Positions 1-5,577 of a stretch of DNA of 36,145 bases are shown one piece after another; position 1 is the first letter of the stretch, and the number at the start of each line of letters is the position of its first letter. This DNA comes from a virus. The position numbers and the translations under genes were made by a program. The notes beneath the pieces are model-generated. The model was not told where the DNA came from and made no database searches. It saw only the letters and a list, made by a program, of their open reading frames with translations. The stretch lies in the IMG/VR virus record IMGVR_UViG_3300032080_000015, positions 1 through 36,145 of that record, one strand, 5' to 3'.

Positions 1-264
1 CTGTTCCTTCGTCAGCGAAAGGCTGCTGCCGCCCAGCATGATGAAACCCGGCGCCCCCTCACCCCGGCAGATGCCGGGGAAGTTTCGCCAGCCCATGATG
101 GTGCCGGCGATCATGTGGCGATAGTCGTCCTTGTGCAGCCGGTAGCCGTGCCACGGAATCTGCGCGGCCAAATCTCCGCAAACGGCGTTTAGCATTTTCC
201 GTTGCTTCGTCGTCATCGGACCATCGCCGCCGCGATCCCAATCGGTTCTGGCTACGTCGCTCAC
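1..264 (-). CDS. ninB: NinB-like phage recombination protein (partial, C-terminus cut by window edge)
   Basis: The 88 codons seen run off the left edge. The pattern KxLxAVCGDLAAQIPWHG, then a basic HKDDYRHMIAGTIMGW segment, then GFIMLGGSS matches the core of the NinB/Orf family of lambda-type phages, which bind single-stranded DNA and help RecA- or Red-type recombination. The GTG at 264-262 overlaps the upstream stop as GTGA, so translation is probably coupled. An ATG 16 codons further in (216-214) could be the true start, because the first 16 residues are not family-like. It is last in the leftward early operon, and the family role agrees with the ERF and exonuclease genes at 5578-6833. The assignment is by recognised motif order and is fairly secure despite the truncation. 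Confidence 0.8.
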   Translation of the reverse strand, partial: MSDVARTDWDRGGDGPMTTKQRKMLNAVCGDLAAQIPWHGYRLHKDDYRHMIAGTIMGWRNFPGICRGEGAPGFIMLGGSSLSLTKEQ

Positions 265-608
265 TTCCGCAGCTCCGCCGCATCCAGCACGCGGGCGCAC
301 AGTTCGAACCCGTGCCCGGTGACGCGCATCACTTCGGCCACGCTGCGGCGCTTATTCGTCTGTTCGTTCCACGCCTTGCGGATCAGTTCGTCGCGCTCGT
401 CGCAGCACCAGGCGCGCAGCGTCGATGCCATGCCGTCGTCGTATTCCTTCGGGTCCGCGTTCGTCGGAATCATCGCCGGGTTGTGGATCAGGTACAGCAA
501 AGCCGGGATGTCGCCGCCTGTCACTTCAAGCGCACGCTTCGCACTGCCGAAGGTCTTGGTCACTTCCTCGCGCGTAGGCACGCGCAGGCCATAGTTCATT
601 GCGTTCAT
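261..608 (-). CDS. hypothetical early protein, 115 aa
   Basis: I do not recognise the family. The start at 608 was chosen because a strong Shine-Dalgarno box, CGGAGAACC, lies two bases before this ATG. The frame is open to 710 and an ATG also exists at 632, but neither has such a box, and the longer form would overlap dnaB. The protein reads as a soluble, mostly helical polypeptide (REEVTKTFGSAKRALEV, then DERDELIRKAWNEQ, then SVAEVMRVTGHGFEL) with two cysteines at WCCDE. It sits between dnaB and ninB in the leftward early operon and its stop overlaps the NinB start. A role in replication or recombination is only inferred from position. Confidence 0.7.
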   Translation of the reverse strand: MNAMNYGLRVPTREEVTKTFGSAKRALEVTGGDIPALLYLIHNPAMIPTNADPKEYDDGMASTLRAWCCDERDELIRKAWNEQTNKRRSVAEVMRVTGHGFELCARVLDAAELRK

Positions 609-675
609 TCGGTTCTCCGTCGAATTGCTCATCGGTGCATCGCCACGCTCACGCCCACATAGCGCAGAACGTCCA

Positions 676-1953
676 TTACCTGCCTCCCGCGGCGCGCGAG
701 CGCCCGTCATAGCCTGATTGCCGCTGCGGCGCCTGATGCACCGGCTCGATTTCCACGAACGTCTGGCGTGCGCCGTCGAAGTCCAACCACTGCGATCCCG
801 TCTCGCCGTTGCGTTGCTTGGCGATGATTAGTTCGCGCTCCGAACGCTGGTCGTCGGGTCGGTACAGCAGCACAATCAAGTCTGCGTCTTGTTCGATGTC
901 GCCGGACTGGCGCAGCGTGTCCATTGTCGGCCGCTTGTTCGCCCCGTCGCGGCTCAATTGAGACAGCACCAGTACCGGCACGTCGAGTTGCTTCGCCATC
1001 GCCTTGATGGCGTGCGAAGCGGCCCCCACGGCCAGGTCGTGCCGATCCGCCTTCGGGAGTTTCAGAAGTTGCAGGTAGTCAATGGCTACAAGGGCAAGGC
1101 CATGCTGTTCTTTCACCTGCCGTGCGCGCGCGTGCATGACTTCGACCGTCATGCCGTTGGAGTCGTCGATGAAAAGATGGCTCGCCTTGATGCGCGGCAC
1201 CGCGGCGCTGATGCTCGTCCAGCCTTCCGCCTCGATCAGCGACGGCGAACGAATTGCCTTCATGCTGACGCGCGACTTCGAAGCCATGAGCCTGTTCACC
1301 AGCGCCTTGTCGGACATTTCCGCCGAAAACACCAGCACGGGCTTCGTCTCGGCGGCCACGTCGCAGACCTGTAGCATGAGCGCCGTCTTGCCAGCGGAGG
1401 GGCGCGCGCCAATCACCACCACGTCGCCGCCTTGCAGGCCGCCCGTTACGTCGTCAAGCCACGGGAAGCCAGTCGCCAGTCCCGTAATCTCGGCGCCGCG
1501 CTCGTAGCGCGCCTGAAGGTCGGCCCACGCCTCACGAAGCACCGCCGAGACATGCCGCACGCCCGTCAGTGCGCGCGGGGCGCACTCGGCGAGGATTCGC
1601 TGCGCCTCGGGCAGTACGTCGTCTCCGCGCAGCGCAGCGATGCGCTGGCCAGCCTGGATGACCCGGCGCTCCATGGCTCGGCGGGCCACATGCTCGCCGT
1701 AGGCCCGCGCGCTCTTCCACGACGGGGTTTCGGCGGGAAGGTCCATCGCCAGACGTTCAAGCGAGGGTTCGCGCTGGCCGATGGTGATGAAGTCGATGGA
1801 ACCCCCCTCCGTCGCAAGTTCTGCGATCAGGTTCCACAGGCGCCGATGCTCGCCCTTGGCGAAGTCGTCGGCCACCAGCAAGTCGGCCACCAGCCAGTAG
1901 CCTTGCTCGTTCACAAGGCAGGCGCCTAGCACTGCGCGTTCGGCGTCGATCAT
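676..1953 (-). CDS. dnaB: replicative DNA helicase, DnaB family
   Basis: This is a 425-residue DnaB-type helicase, the hexameric motor that unwinds DNA at the phage fork. The N-terminal domain (about 1-130) opens with the family signature MIDAERAVLGACL. A linker leads to the RecA-like domain, with Walker A GARPSAGKT at 182-190, a SAEMS motif, the Walker B stretch ending AIDYLQLL, then QLSR and DADLIVLLYRPDD near the C-terminus. Cellular DnaB is about 470 residues, so this is slightly short but complete. The start ATG overlaps the stop of the replication initiator as ATGA (1950-1953), so the two are probably coupled. Carrying its own DnaB means the phage needs an initiator that loads it, and the upstream gene is the obvious candidate. 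Confidence 0.95.
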   Translation of the reverse strand: MIDAERAVLGACLVNEQGYWLVADLLVADDFAKGEHRRLWNLIAELATEGGSIDFITIGQREPSLERLAMDLPAETPSWKSARAYGEHVARRAMERRVIQAGQRIAALRGDDVLPEAQRILAECAPRALTGVRHVSAVLREAWADLQARYERGAEITGLATGFPWLDDVTGGLQGGDVVVIGARPSAGKTALMLQVCDVAAETKPVLVFSAEMSDKALVNRLMASKSRVSMKAIRSPSLIEAEGWTSISAAVPRIKASHLFIDDSNGMTVEVMHARARQVKEQHGLALVAIDYLQLLKLPKADRHDLAVGAASHAIKAMAKQLDVPVLVLSQLSRDGANKRPTMDTLRQSGDIEQDADLIVLLYRPDDQRSERELIIAKQRNGETGSQWLDFDGARQTFVEIEPVHQAPQRQSGYDGRSRAAGGR

Positions 1954-2666
1954 TGGTCGTATTTCCCCTCAAGCACTTTCACGAAATTGGTGGGTCGCAC
2001 CAGCCATTCCAGATCGCAGTCGAACGGCCGTCCGTTGCCGCCAGGGCGGCGCCCCATGAGCCAGTCGGAACCGCCGACGTGTTCGAAGTAACCCTGCCAC
2101 CAGTCGAGGTTCTGGCGATCAGGCGACTCCCGCCAGCGGGCGCGCAGGTAGCCTTGCCGTTCTTCGCTCCAATCCTTGACGCGCCTCAAGGTCGGAAGGG
2201 TGGCGTGGTATAGGTCAACGATGGCCTGCTGGGGGCAAGGTGGCGGAGCCACCCCGCCCTCGCCTTCGTCTACGCCTCCGCCTCCGCCTAAAGCGGTTTT
2301 TCCCGGTGACTCACCGTTTTCCACGGTGGATTTCGGTAGTCCTTGATTTGGTTCTGGAAACTTTGATTTGCTCTGAACCCGCTGTCCGAAGCCGTCCATT
2401 TGTAAAAAAGGTTTACCGGACACTTCGTAGACCAGCACCAAGCCCACCGCCTGACACTCGGCCAGCGATTTCTTGATGGCGTCCTCTTTCATCGCGTCGA
2501 GCTTCAGGGGGTAGCAGGCCGCGCGCAGCAGCGCCAGGTTTGCCGAGAACCGGCCATGGTCGTCCACCACGGACATGAGCCGGCGGTAGAACAGTTCGGC
2601 CCGCTCGCTCAGCGCGTTAACGCGCTCGCTGGATAGGATGCCGTCGCGAATCATTCGGGTGGGCAT
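1950..2666 (-). CDS. phage replication initiator / helicase-loading protein (lambda O-like organisation)
   Basis: This is a 238-residue replication protein. The N-terminal domain (about 1-90: MPTRMIRDGIL, then ALSERAELFYRRLMSVVDDHGRF) is the winged-helix type found in many phage initiators. A low-complexity linker follows (about 95-145, with a run of five glycines and VDEGEGG). The C-terminal part (about 145-238) ends PFDCDLEWLVRPTNFVKVLEGKYDQ, a tail common in phage replication proteins that sit next to DnaB. Known pattern: the N-terminus binds origin repeats and the C-terminus recruits helicase. Its position directly before dnaB, with an ATGA overlap, agrees. The linker DNA (about 2291-2420) is unusually AT-rich and may hold the origin. 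A slippery heptamer, U UUU UUA in the correct phase, lies at 2409-2403. Confidence 0.85.
   Translation of the reverse strand: MPTRMIRDGILSSERVNALSERAELFYRRLMSVVDDHGRFSANLALLRAACYPLKLDAMKEDAIKKSLAECQAVGLVLVYEVSGKPFLQMDGFGQRVQSKSKFPEPNQGLPKSTVENGESPGKTALGGGGGVDEGEGGVAPPPCPQQAIVDLYHATLPTLRRVKDWSEERQGYLRARWRESPDRQNLDWWQGYFEHVGGSDWLMGRRPGGNGRPFDCDLEWLVRPTNFVKVLEGKYDQ
2291..2420. other. AT-rich segment with imperfect iterons inside the initiator gene; candidate replication origin
   Basis: By hand count about half of these 130 bases are A or T, clearly more than the GC-rich surroundings. TTGATTTG occurs at 2343-2350 and again at 2363-2370, 20 bases apart and each followed by a TCTG, with a related GGATTTCGG starting at 2328. 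A short dyad, CGGTG-act-CACCG, lies next to them. In lambda the origin repeats lie inside gene O, in the part coding for the linker, and the placement here is the same. This is inference from layout; the repeats are few and imperfect. Confidence 0.3.
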
Positions 2667-2806
2667 CGTTCCCCCAGCGGCAAGGCCGCTTGCCGTGCCT
2701 GCCGGTCGGCCAAGAGCGCGGCCTGCGCCTCAGCCCGTTCTTGCTCGGTGAAGGGCTCCGGGTCGTCCAGGCGCTTCGCGAAGGCTTCACGCTCGGCCCG
2801 GTTCAC
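2651..2806 (-). CDS. hypothetical small protein, 51 aa
   Basis: A short, charged, probably helical protein (VNRAEREAFAKRLDDPEPF, then QERAEAQAALLADRQARQ) with no recognised domain. The frame is open further upstream, but the GTG at 2806-2804 overlaps the stop of the HTH gene as GTGA, and a longer form would run over that gene in another frame, so the short form is preferred. Its last codons overlap the start of the replication initiator by 16 bases, so it is probably co-translated with it. Function unknown. Confidence 0.6.
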   Translation of the reverse strand: MNRAEREAFAKRLDDPEPFTEQERAEAQAALLADRQARQAALPLGERCPPE

Positions 2807-2979
2807 GGCTTCACCTTGCGCGCCAGTTCCACCAACCGCGCGCCCAAGTCGTAGCGCGGGTGGCGGTTGCCGTTTCCGAGGCGCCAAACGGTGACGCGCG
2901 AAACACCGAGCTTGTCGGCAATCCACTGGTCTTTGCGACCGGCGGCCCTGAGTCGTGCTACTGCGGTTTGTGGGTCCAT
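2803..2979 (-). CDS. small helix-turn-helix DNA-binding protein, 58 aa
   Basis: A 58-residue protein made of little more than one HTH (about residues 16-36: KDQWIADKLGVSRVTVWRLG), the pattern of Cro-like or resolvase-type DNA binders. The ATG at 2979 is chosen over an in-frame TTG at 2985 because AAGG lies seven bases before the ATG. It is the first gene of the leftward replication operon and abuts a dyad (TTGCCAA 2979-2985 / TTGGCAA 3008-3014), so it probably controls its own promoter and perhaps the divergent rightward one. No larger CI-type repressor is seen in the window. The DNA-binding call is fairly sure; the regulatory role is inferred from position. Confidence 0.8.
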   Translation of the reverse strand: MDPQTAVARLRAAGRKDQWIADKLGVSRVTVWRLGNGNRHPRYDLGARLVELARKVKP

Positions 2980-3014
2980 TGCCAAACCTTACAGCAGGCG
3001 CGACCGGTTGGCAA
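2979..3014. promoter_or_regulatory. operator-like dyad and weak leftward promoter
   Basis: TTGCCAA (2979-2985) and TTGGCAA (3008-3014) form a perfect 7-base inverted repeat whose centres lie 29 bases apart, which would put both on nearly the same face of the helix. A leftward promoter-like pair, TTGCCA (3014-3009) and TAAGGT (2991-2986) with a 17-base spacer, overlaps it. That pair would start transcription almost at the ATG of the HTH gene. The -10 box is poor, so the promoter is weakly supported; the dyad is directly visible. Confidence 0.4.
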
Positions 3015-3037
3015 CACCTACAATGCCACGAACCTTT

Positions 3038-3067
3038 TTCACTCCGTCAGTGACGCTCTTTTACAAT
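3038..3067 (+). promoter_or_regulatory. candidate rightward promoter for the small early genes
   Basis: TTCACT (3038-3043) and TACAAT (3062-3067) with an 18-base spacer resemble a sigma70 promoter; the -10 differs from consensus at one base. A perfect -35 box, TTGACA, also occurs at 3084-3089 but has no convincing -10 at normal spacing. A 10-base direct repeat, CATTGACGCA, appears at 3094-3103 and 3126-3135, 32 bases apart, in the leader. It could be a second regulator site. Confidence 0.4.
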
Positions 3068-3148
3068 CGGCAGCGCAAAGGTGTTGACAAAGGCATTGAC
3101 GCATGCGAGCCTATCCCTGCGCCGACATTGACGCAACGGAGAACCACC

Positions 3149-3247
3149 ATGAGCAAATCGAACATCCGGGAAAACTTCGTGATCGCCTGCGGCCTCGCGC
3201 TGGTGGCTGCGGTCGTGGTCGCTGAATACCTGCGTGGCGCGCTGTGA
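3149..3247 (+). CDS. small membrane protein, 32 aa
   Basis: The ATG at 3149 follows a strong Shine-Dalgarno box, CGGAGAACC (3137-3145). The product is 32 residues: a short polar head (MSKSNIREN), one hydrophobic helix (FVIACGLALVAAVVVAEYL) and a five-residue tail. It is the first gene of the rightward operon and its stop overlaps the next start as GTGA (3244-3247). No family is recognised. Small early membrane proteins of phages often act on host membranes or exclusion, but nothing here shows which. Confidence 0.65.
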   Translation: MSKSNIRENFVIACGLALVAAVVVAEYLRGAL

Positions 3248-3588
3248 GCCTCTACCAGATTTCCGACCGCGCCCGCGAGAACGCGCAGATCGCGCACGAA
3301 GAATCGAAGGCCGAAGCCAAGCATGCGAAGGAACGAATCATCGCCAAGCGCACGCAGGAACTTAGCGAATCCGTGAAGTTCGCCAGCGACGCGATTGCCG
3401 ACTCGATCAGCGACGCCACCAGCGGCATGTACCCGCGCCGTGCTGCGAAGGCGCAGGAAATGGTCGCGCTCATCATGGCCGGCGGATCGGGCGAGGAAGT
3501 CTGCGACTGGCTGCGCTCGCACGTCGAGCAGAAGGCCGCCGAGAAGGCGCTGGACGAGTACGAAGAAACCTATGGGGTGGACGATTGA
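3244..3588 (+). CDS. hypothetical helical early protein, 114 aa
   Basis: GTG start overlapping the previous stop (GTGA). The first two thirds are a long charged helix likely to form a coiled coil (ARENAQIAHEESKAEAKHAK and onward), and the C-terminus is acidic (EEYE-like, ending GVDD). No signal peptide, membrane segment or catalytic motif is seen. The gene overlaps its downstream neighbour as TTGA. I do not recognise the family. Confidence 0.7.
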   Translation: MSLYQISDRARENAQIAHEESKAEAKHAKERIIAKRTQELSESVKFASDAIADSISDATSGMYPRRAAKAQEMVALIMAGGSGEEVCDWLRSHVEQKAAEKALDEYEETYGVDD

Positions 3589-3722
3589 ACGTCACCAGCG
3601 TTGTCCTCCACCCCGTCGAGCTTGGCCTCATCTGCGTGGGGTGCTTCGCGGCCGGCATGGTCGTGTGCGCCATCATTTCGGAACTGATCGACTGGCGGTT
3701 CCGGGAGGGCGACGATGACTAG
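3585..3722 (+). CDS. small membrane protein, 45 aa
   Basis: TTG start at 3585 overlapping the previous stop (TTGA), 45 codons, TAG at 3720-3722. The translation is hydrophobic in the middle (LGLICVGCFAAGMVVCAII) with an acidic tail ending EGDDD, so a single membrane helix is likely. The next gene begins inside its last codons (overlap 3715-3722), a tight coupling that supports it being real despite the rare start codon. Function unknown. Confidence 0.55.
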   Translation: MNVTSVVLHPVELGLICVGCFAAGMVVCAIISELIDWRFREGDDD

Positions 3723-3915
3723 CGACATGAACCCGCTGGCCGCCGCCAAGCACGAAGCCTCGATCCTGCGCACGCAGCGCAACATGGCGCTCGGGCTGGC
3801 GATAGCGGCCACCATTACGCTGATCGTCGTCTGTGCGCTGTTCGCGCCAGCGGCGTACCAGCAAGAGCAGCAGGGTCGCGCCGAGTCGGTGCGGCTCACC
3901 ATTCCAAGCAAGTAA
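3715..3915 (+). CDS. small membrane protein, 66 aa
   Basis: ATG at 3715 preceded by GGGAGGG. The protein has a polar N-terminus (about 1-24), one clear membrane helix (about 25-47: ALGLAIAATITLIVVCALFA) and a polar C-terminus. It is the third small membrane protein among the first four genes of this operon. No family recognised; a role at the host envelope is inference only. Confidence 0.65.
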   Translation: MTSDMNPLAAAKHEASILRTQRNMALGLAIAATITLIVVCALFAPAAYQQEQQGRAESVRLTIPSK

Positions 3916-3927
3916 CGGAGAAGCGAC

Positions 3928-4347
3928 GTGGGTTACTCGACAGACTACAAGGGCGAATTGCGGTTCACCCGTGAACTCAAGGCCAGCGAACTCGCTGCGG
4001 TGCGCGCCGTGCTCGGAGAGGACATCCGCGACCACAAGGACTGGCCGACCAATCAACCGTATCTGACGTACATGGACCTGGAACTGACGGACGACTTCGG
4101 CGGACTCAAGTGGAACGGCGCCGAGAAAAGTTCGCCCATGGACGGGCTGGTGAACACGCTTATCAACGTCGTGCGCCGCACGGTGCCGGACTTCGGTTTG
4201 GCCGGCGAACTGCACGCGCAGGGCGAGGAAGCCGATGACCGCTGGACGTGCGTTATCGGTGACGACGGTTTCGCCACGCGCAAGACCGTCGTTCTCACCG
4301 GAACGAAAGTGCAGTGCCCGAACTGCGACCACCAATTCCGCATCTAA
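3928..4347 (+). CDS. hypothetical phage protein with C-terminal CxxC knuckle, 139 aa
   Basis: GTG start at 3928 with CGGAG twelve bases upstream. The N-terminus (MGYSTDYKGELRFTRELK) is of a type I associate with conserved phage proteins of unknown function, followed by an acidic, aromatic region (YLTYMDLELTDDFGGLKW). The last residues contain C130-P-N-C133 before DHQFRI, half of a zinc knuckle, so metal binding as a dimer is possible. It lies in the rightward early operon with a 12-base gap to the gene before. Function unknown. Confidence 0.7.
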   Translation: MGYSTDYKGELRFTRELKASELAAVRAVLGEDIRDHKDWPTNQPYLTYMDLELTDDFGGLKWNGAEKSSPMDGLVNTLINVVRRTVPDFGLAGELHAQGEEADDRWTCVIGDDGFATRKTVVLTGTKVQCPNCDHQFRI

Positions 4348-4368
4348 CCAACCACCCGGAGAACCGCA

Positions 4369-4635
4369 ATGCCCATCACCAACAAACCCGCCCTCAAGTC
4401 CGCTATGGGGAAGGCCAAGGCGAAGATCGCCGATACCATGCTGTTCAAGGGAAAGGCGCTGACCTTCACCAATCGCCTTTACGCCATCGTGGACAAGCGC
4501 GGCCGGCTTTCCGTGGACGACACCGGCACGCGGCTCCAAGCCGCCATCTACACGACGCGCAAGGATGCCCGCGACATGCTGGAACACGGCGAGCGCGTCG
4601 TCCGCCTCAACGACATCACCGGCCTGGTGCAGTAA
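4369..4635 (+). CDS. hypothetical early protein, 88 aa
   Basis: ATG at 4369 preceded by the box CGGAGAACC (4357-4365), the same nine bases seen before the genes at 3149 and 608. The protein is small, basic at the N-terminus (KSAMGKAKAKIADT) and then looks like a compact alpha/beta domain (FTNRLYAIVDKRGRL, then LNDITGLVQ). No catalytic motif or membrane segment is seen. It is followed after three bases by the HTH protein at 4639, so the two are probably co-expressed. Function unknown. Confidence 0.65.
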   Translation: MPITNKPALKSAMGKAKAKIADTMLFKGKALTFTNRLYAIVDKRGRLSVDDTGTRLQAAIYTTRKDARDMLEHGERVVRLNDITGLVQ

Positions 4636-4638
4636 GCC

Positions 4639-4986
4639 ATGCTCTCCCCCAGCGCCAGGGCGGCCCGTGACGCCAAGATTCGCGGGATGGTCAAGGATGG
4701 CTGCACGCAAAGCGACGTGGCGCGGTCCTTGGGCCTAAGCCACCAGACGGTCGGACGTGCGATCCACGGGCGCCCATCGCGCGGCAAGGGCGTCGGCCGG
4801 GGCGCGAAGCCCAACATGCTGCGGCGCGCAATCGTCGTCAGCATGCGGGAAGCTGGCGCGTCGTTCACCGACATCGGCAAGGCACTGGACCCGCCCGTGT
4901 CAAAAACCGGCGCGTACTACATTTACCGCGCCGCCATGCGCTCAGGCTCTTGCGGGGACGAAAGCAAAGGCGTATCTTCCAAATGA
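4639..4986 (+). CDS. putative DNA-binding protein with two HTH-like regions, 115 aa
   Basis: Residues about 20-44 (DGCTQSDVARSLGLSHQTVG) form a classic resolvase/sigma-like HTH, followed by a basic GRPSRGKGVGRGAK stretch that would track the minor groove. A second, weaker HTH-like unit spans about 64-98 (VVSMREAGASFTDIGKAL). The layout resembles the C-terminal DNA-binding part of recombinases without any catalytic domain, so a regulator or DNA-bending protein is more likely than an enzyme. It is the last gene before the hairpin at 4988-5018, so it ends the first rightward operon. Confidence 0.7.
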   Translation: MLSPSARAARDAKIRGMVKDGCTQSDVARSLGLSHQTVGRAIHGRPSRGKGVGRGAKPNMLRRAIVVSMREAGASFTDIGKALDPPVSKTGAYYIYRAAMRSGSCGDESKGVSSK

Positions 4987-4987
4987 A

Positions 4988-5018
4988 GAAGGCCCGGCTT
5001 GTTGAGAACCGGGCCTTC
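4988..5018 (+). terminator. hairpin terminator-like element
   Basis: A perfect 10-base stem, GAAGGCCCGG (4988-4997) with CCGGGCCTTC (5009-5018), encloses an 11-base loop directly after the stop of the HTH gene. There is no clear T-run after the stem on either strand, so it may be a weak terminator, an RNA 3'-end stabiliser or a pause site. Position and stem strength argue for ending the first rightward operon. Confidence 0.6.
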
Positions 5019-5021
5019 GGA

Positions 5022-5071
5022 TTCGCTGCGGCAACAGCGAAGCTAGCGGTCAAATCGTACCGTTCTGGTAC
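5022..5071. repeat. two further perfect hairpins in a non-coding stretch
   Basis: TTCGCTG (5022-5028) pairs with CAGCGAA (5035-5041) around a six-base loop, and GTACC (5057-5061) pairs with GGTAC (5067-5071) around a five-base loop. With the terminator-like hairpin just before, this makes three perfect stems in 84 bases. From here to 5166 I see no supported gene. A small structured RNA or protein-binding sites are both possible. Confidence 0.45.
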
Positions 5072-5166
5072 TGAATCCGCAACCTTCCCCGCCAACGCTC
5101 CGAATCCCGCCCGACGCGCGCAGTCAGTGGGGTCTCAGTGTGCCCGCCCGTCAGAGAAGCACGAAC

Positions 5167-5358
5167 ATGCTGCGGCCCTTGGAGCGGGGCCAAAATCAGG
5201 CGAAAGGCCAAACACGTCAATCAGCGGACACCAGGGCGATGAGCCGCCATCCCACGGACGGGGAAGCGGAGACGGCAGTAGCAGCATGTGGGCGAGCATC
5301 GGTTTACCCCATGGGTGTCCCAACGCTCTATGACCTCGCTTTGACCAAAGGAAACTGA
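5167..5358 (+). CDS. possible small protein, 63 aa
   Basis: An open frame with ATG at 5167 preceded by AGAGAAG. A GTG at 5140 would add nine residues. The product is polar and arginine/glutamine-rich in its first half (RPLERGQNQAKGQTRQSADT) and ends YDLALTKGN. No family, membrane segment or motif is recognised, and coding evidence is weak. It fills the gap between the hairpins and the mini-HTH gene, ending three bases before the latter. It may not be real. Confidence 0.3.
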   Translation: MLRPLERGQNQAKGQTRQSADTRAMSRHPTDGEAETAVAACGRASVYPMGVPTLYDLALTKGN

Positions 5359-5361
5359 AAG

Positions 5362-5517
5362 ATGGGACTTCGTGGCTTCAAGGTCGATGCCAAGCGCGTC
5401 GCAAAAATCAAAGCCCTCCGCAAGTCTGGATGGTCCTTCGCCGAGATTGGCGAGAAGTTCGGCGTTTCCCGCCAGGCCGTGCAGCAAATGTTGGTCCGAG
5501 GGTCGAAAAGGCGTTGA
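5362..5517 (+). CDS. mini helix-turn-helix protein, 51 aa
   Basis: The ATG at 5362 follows AAGGAAACTGAAAG. The 51 residues are mostly one HTH (about 24-44: WSFAEIGEKFGVSRQAVQQM) with a basic N-terminus (RVAKIKALRK) and a basic end (RGSKRR), typical of the sigma70 region 4/resolvase type fold. It lies directly before the recombination operon, and its stop codon overlaps the -35 box of that operon's promoter (5514-5519). It is therefore a good candidate for the regulator of that promoter. The DNA-binding call is solid; the target is inference. Confidence 0.7.
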   Translation: MGLRGFKVDAKRVAKIKALRKSGWSFAEIGEKFGVSRQAVQQMLVRGSKRR

Positions 5518-5542
5518 CACTTAGGCGTTGACGGCGTATCGT
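5514..5542 (+). promoter_or_regulatory. sigma70-type promoter of the recombination operon
   Basis: A perfect -35 TTGACA (5514-5519), a 17-base spacer, and -10 TATCGT (5537-5542, four of six consensus bases). The GGCGTTGAC motif is repeated 13 bases on (starting 5511 and 5524), which could be a paired regulator site. The predicted start lies about 30 bases before the ERF gene at 5578. This is the best-looking promoter in the window. Confidence 0.65.
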
Positions 5543-5577
5543 TGTAACTGCACCACCAACCACCGGGGAAGAATGAA

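Noticed and set aside
4865-5095. Leftward 76-codon frame through the hairpin region
   Set aside because: It runs through the terminator stem and into the HTH gene, with no start signal.
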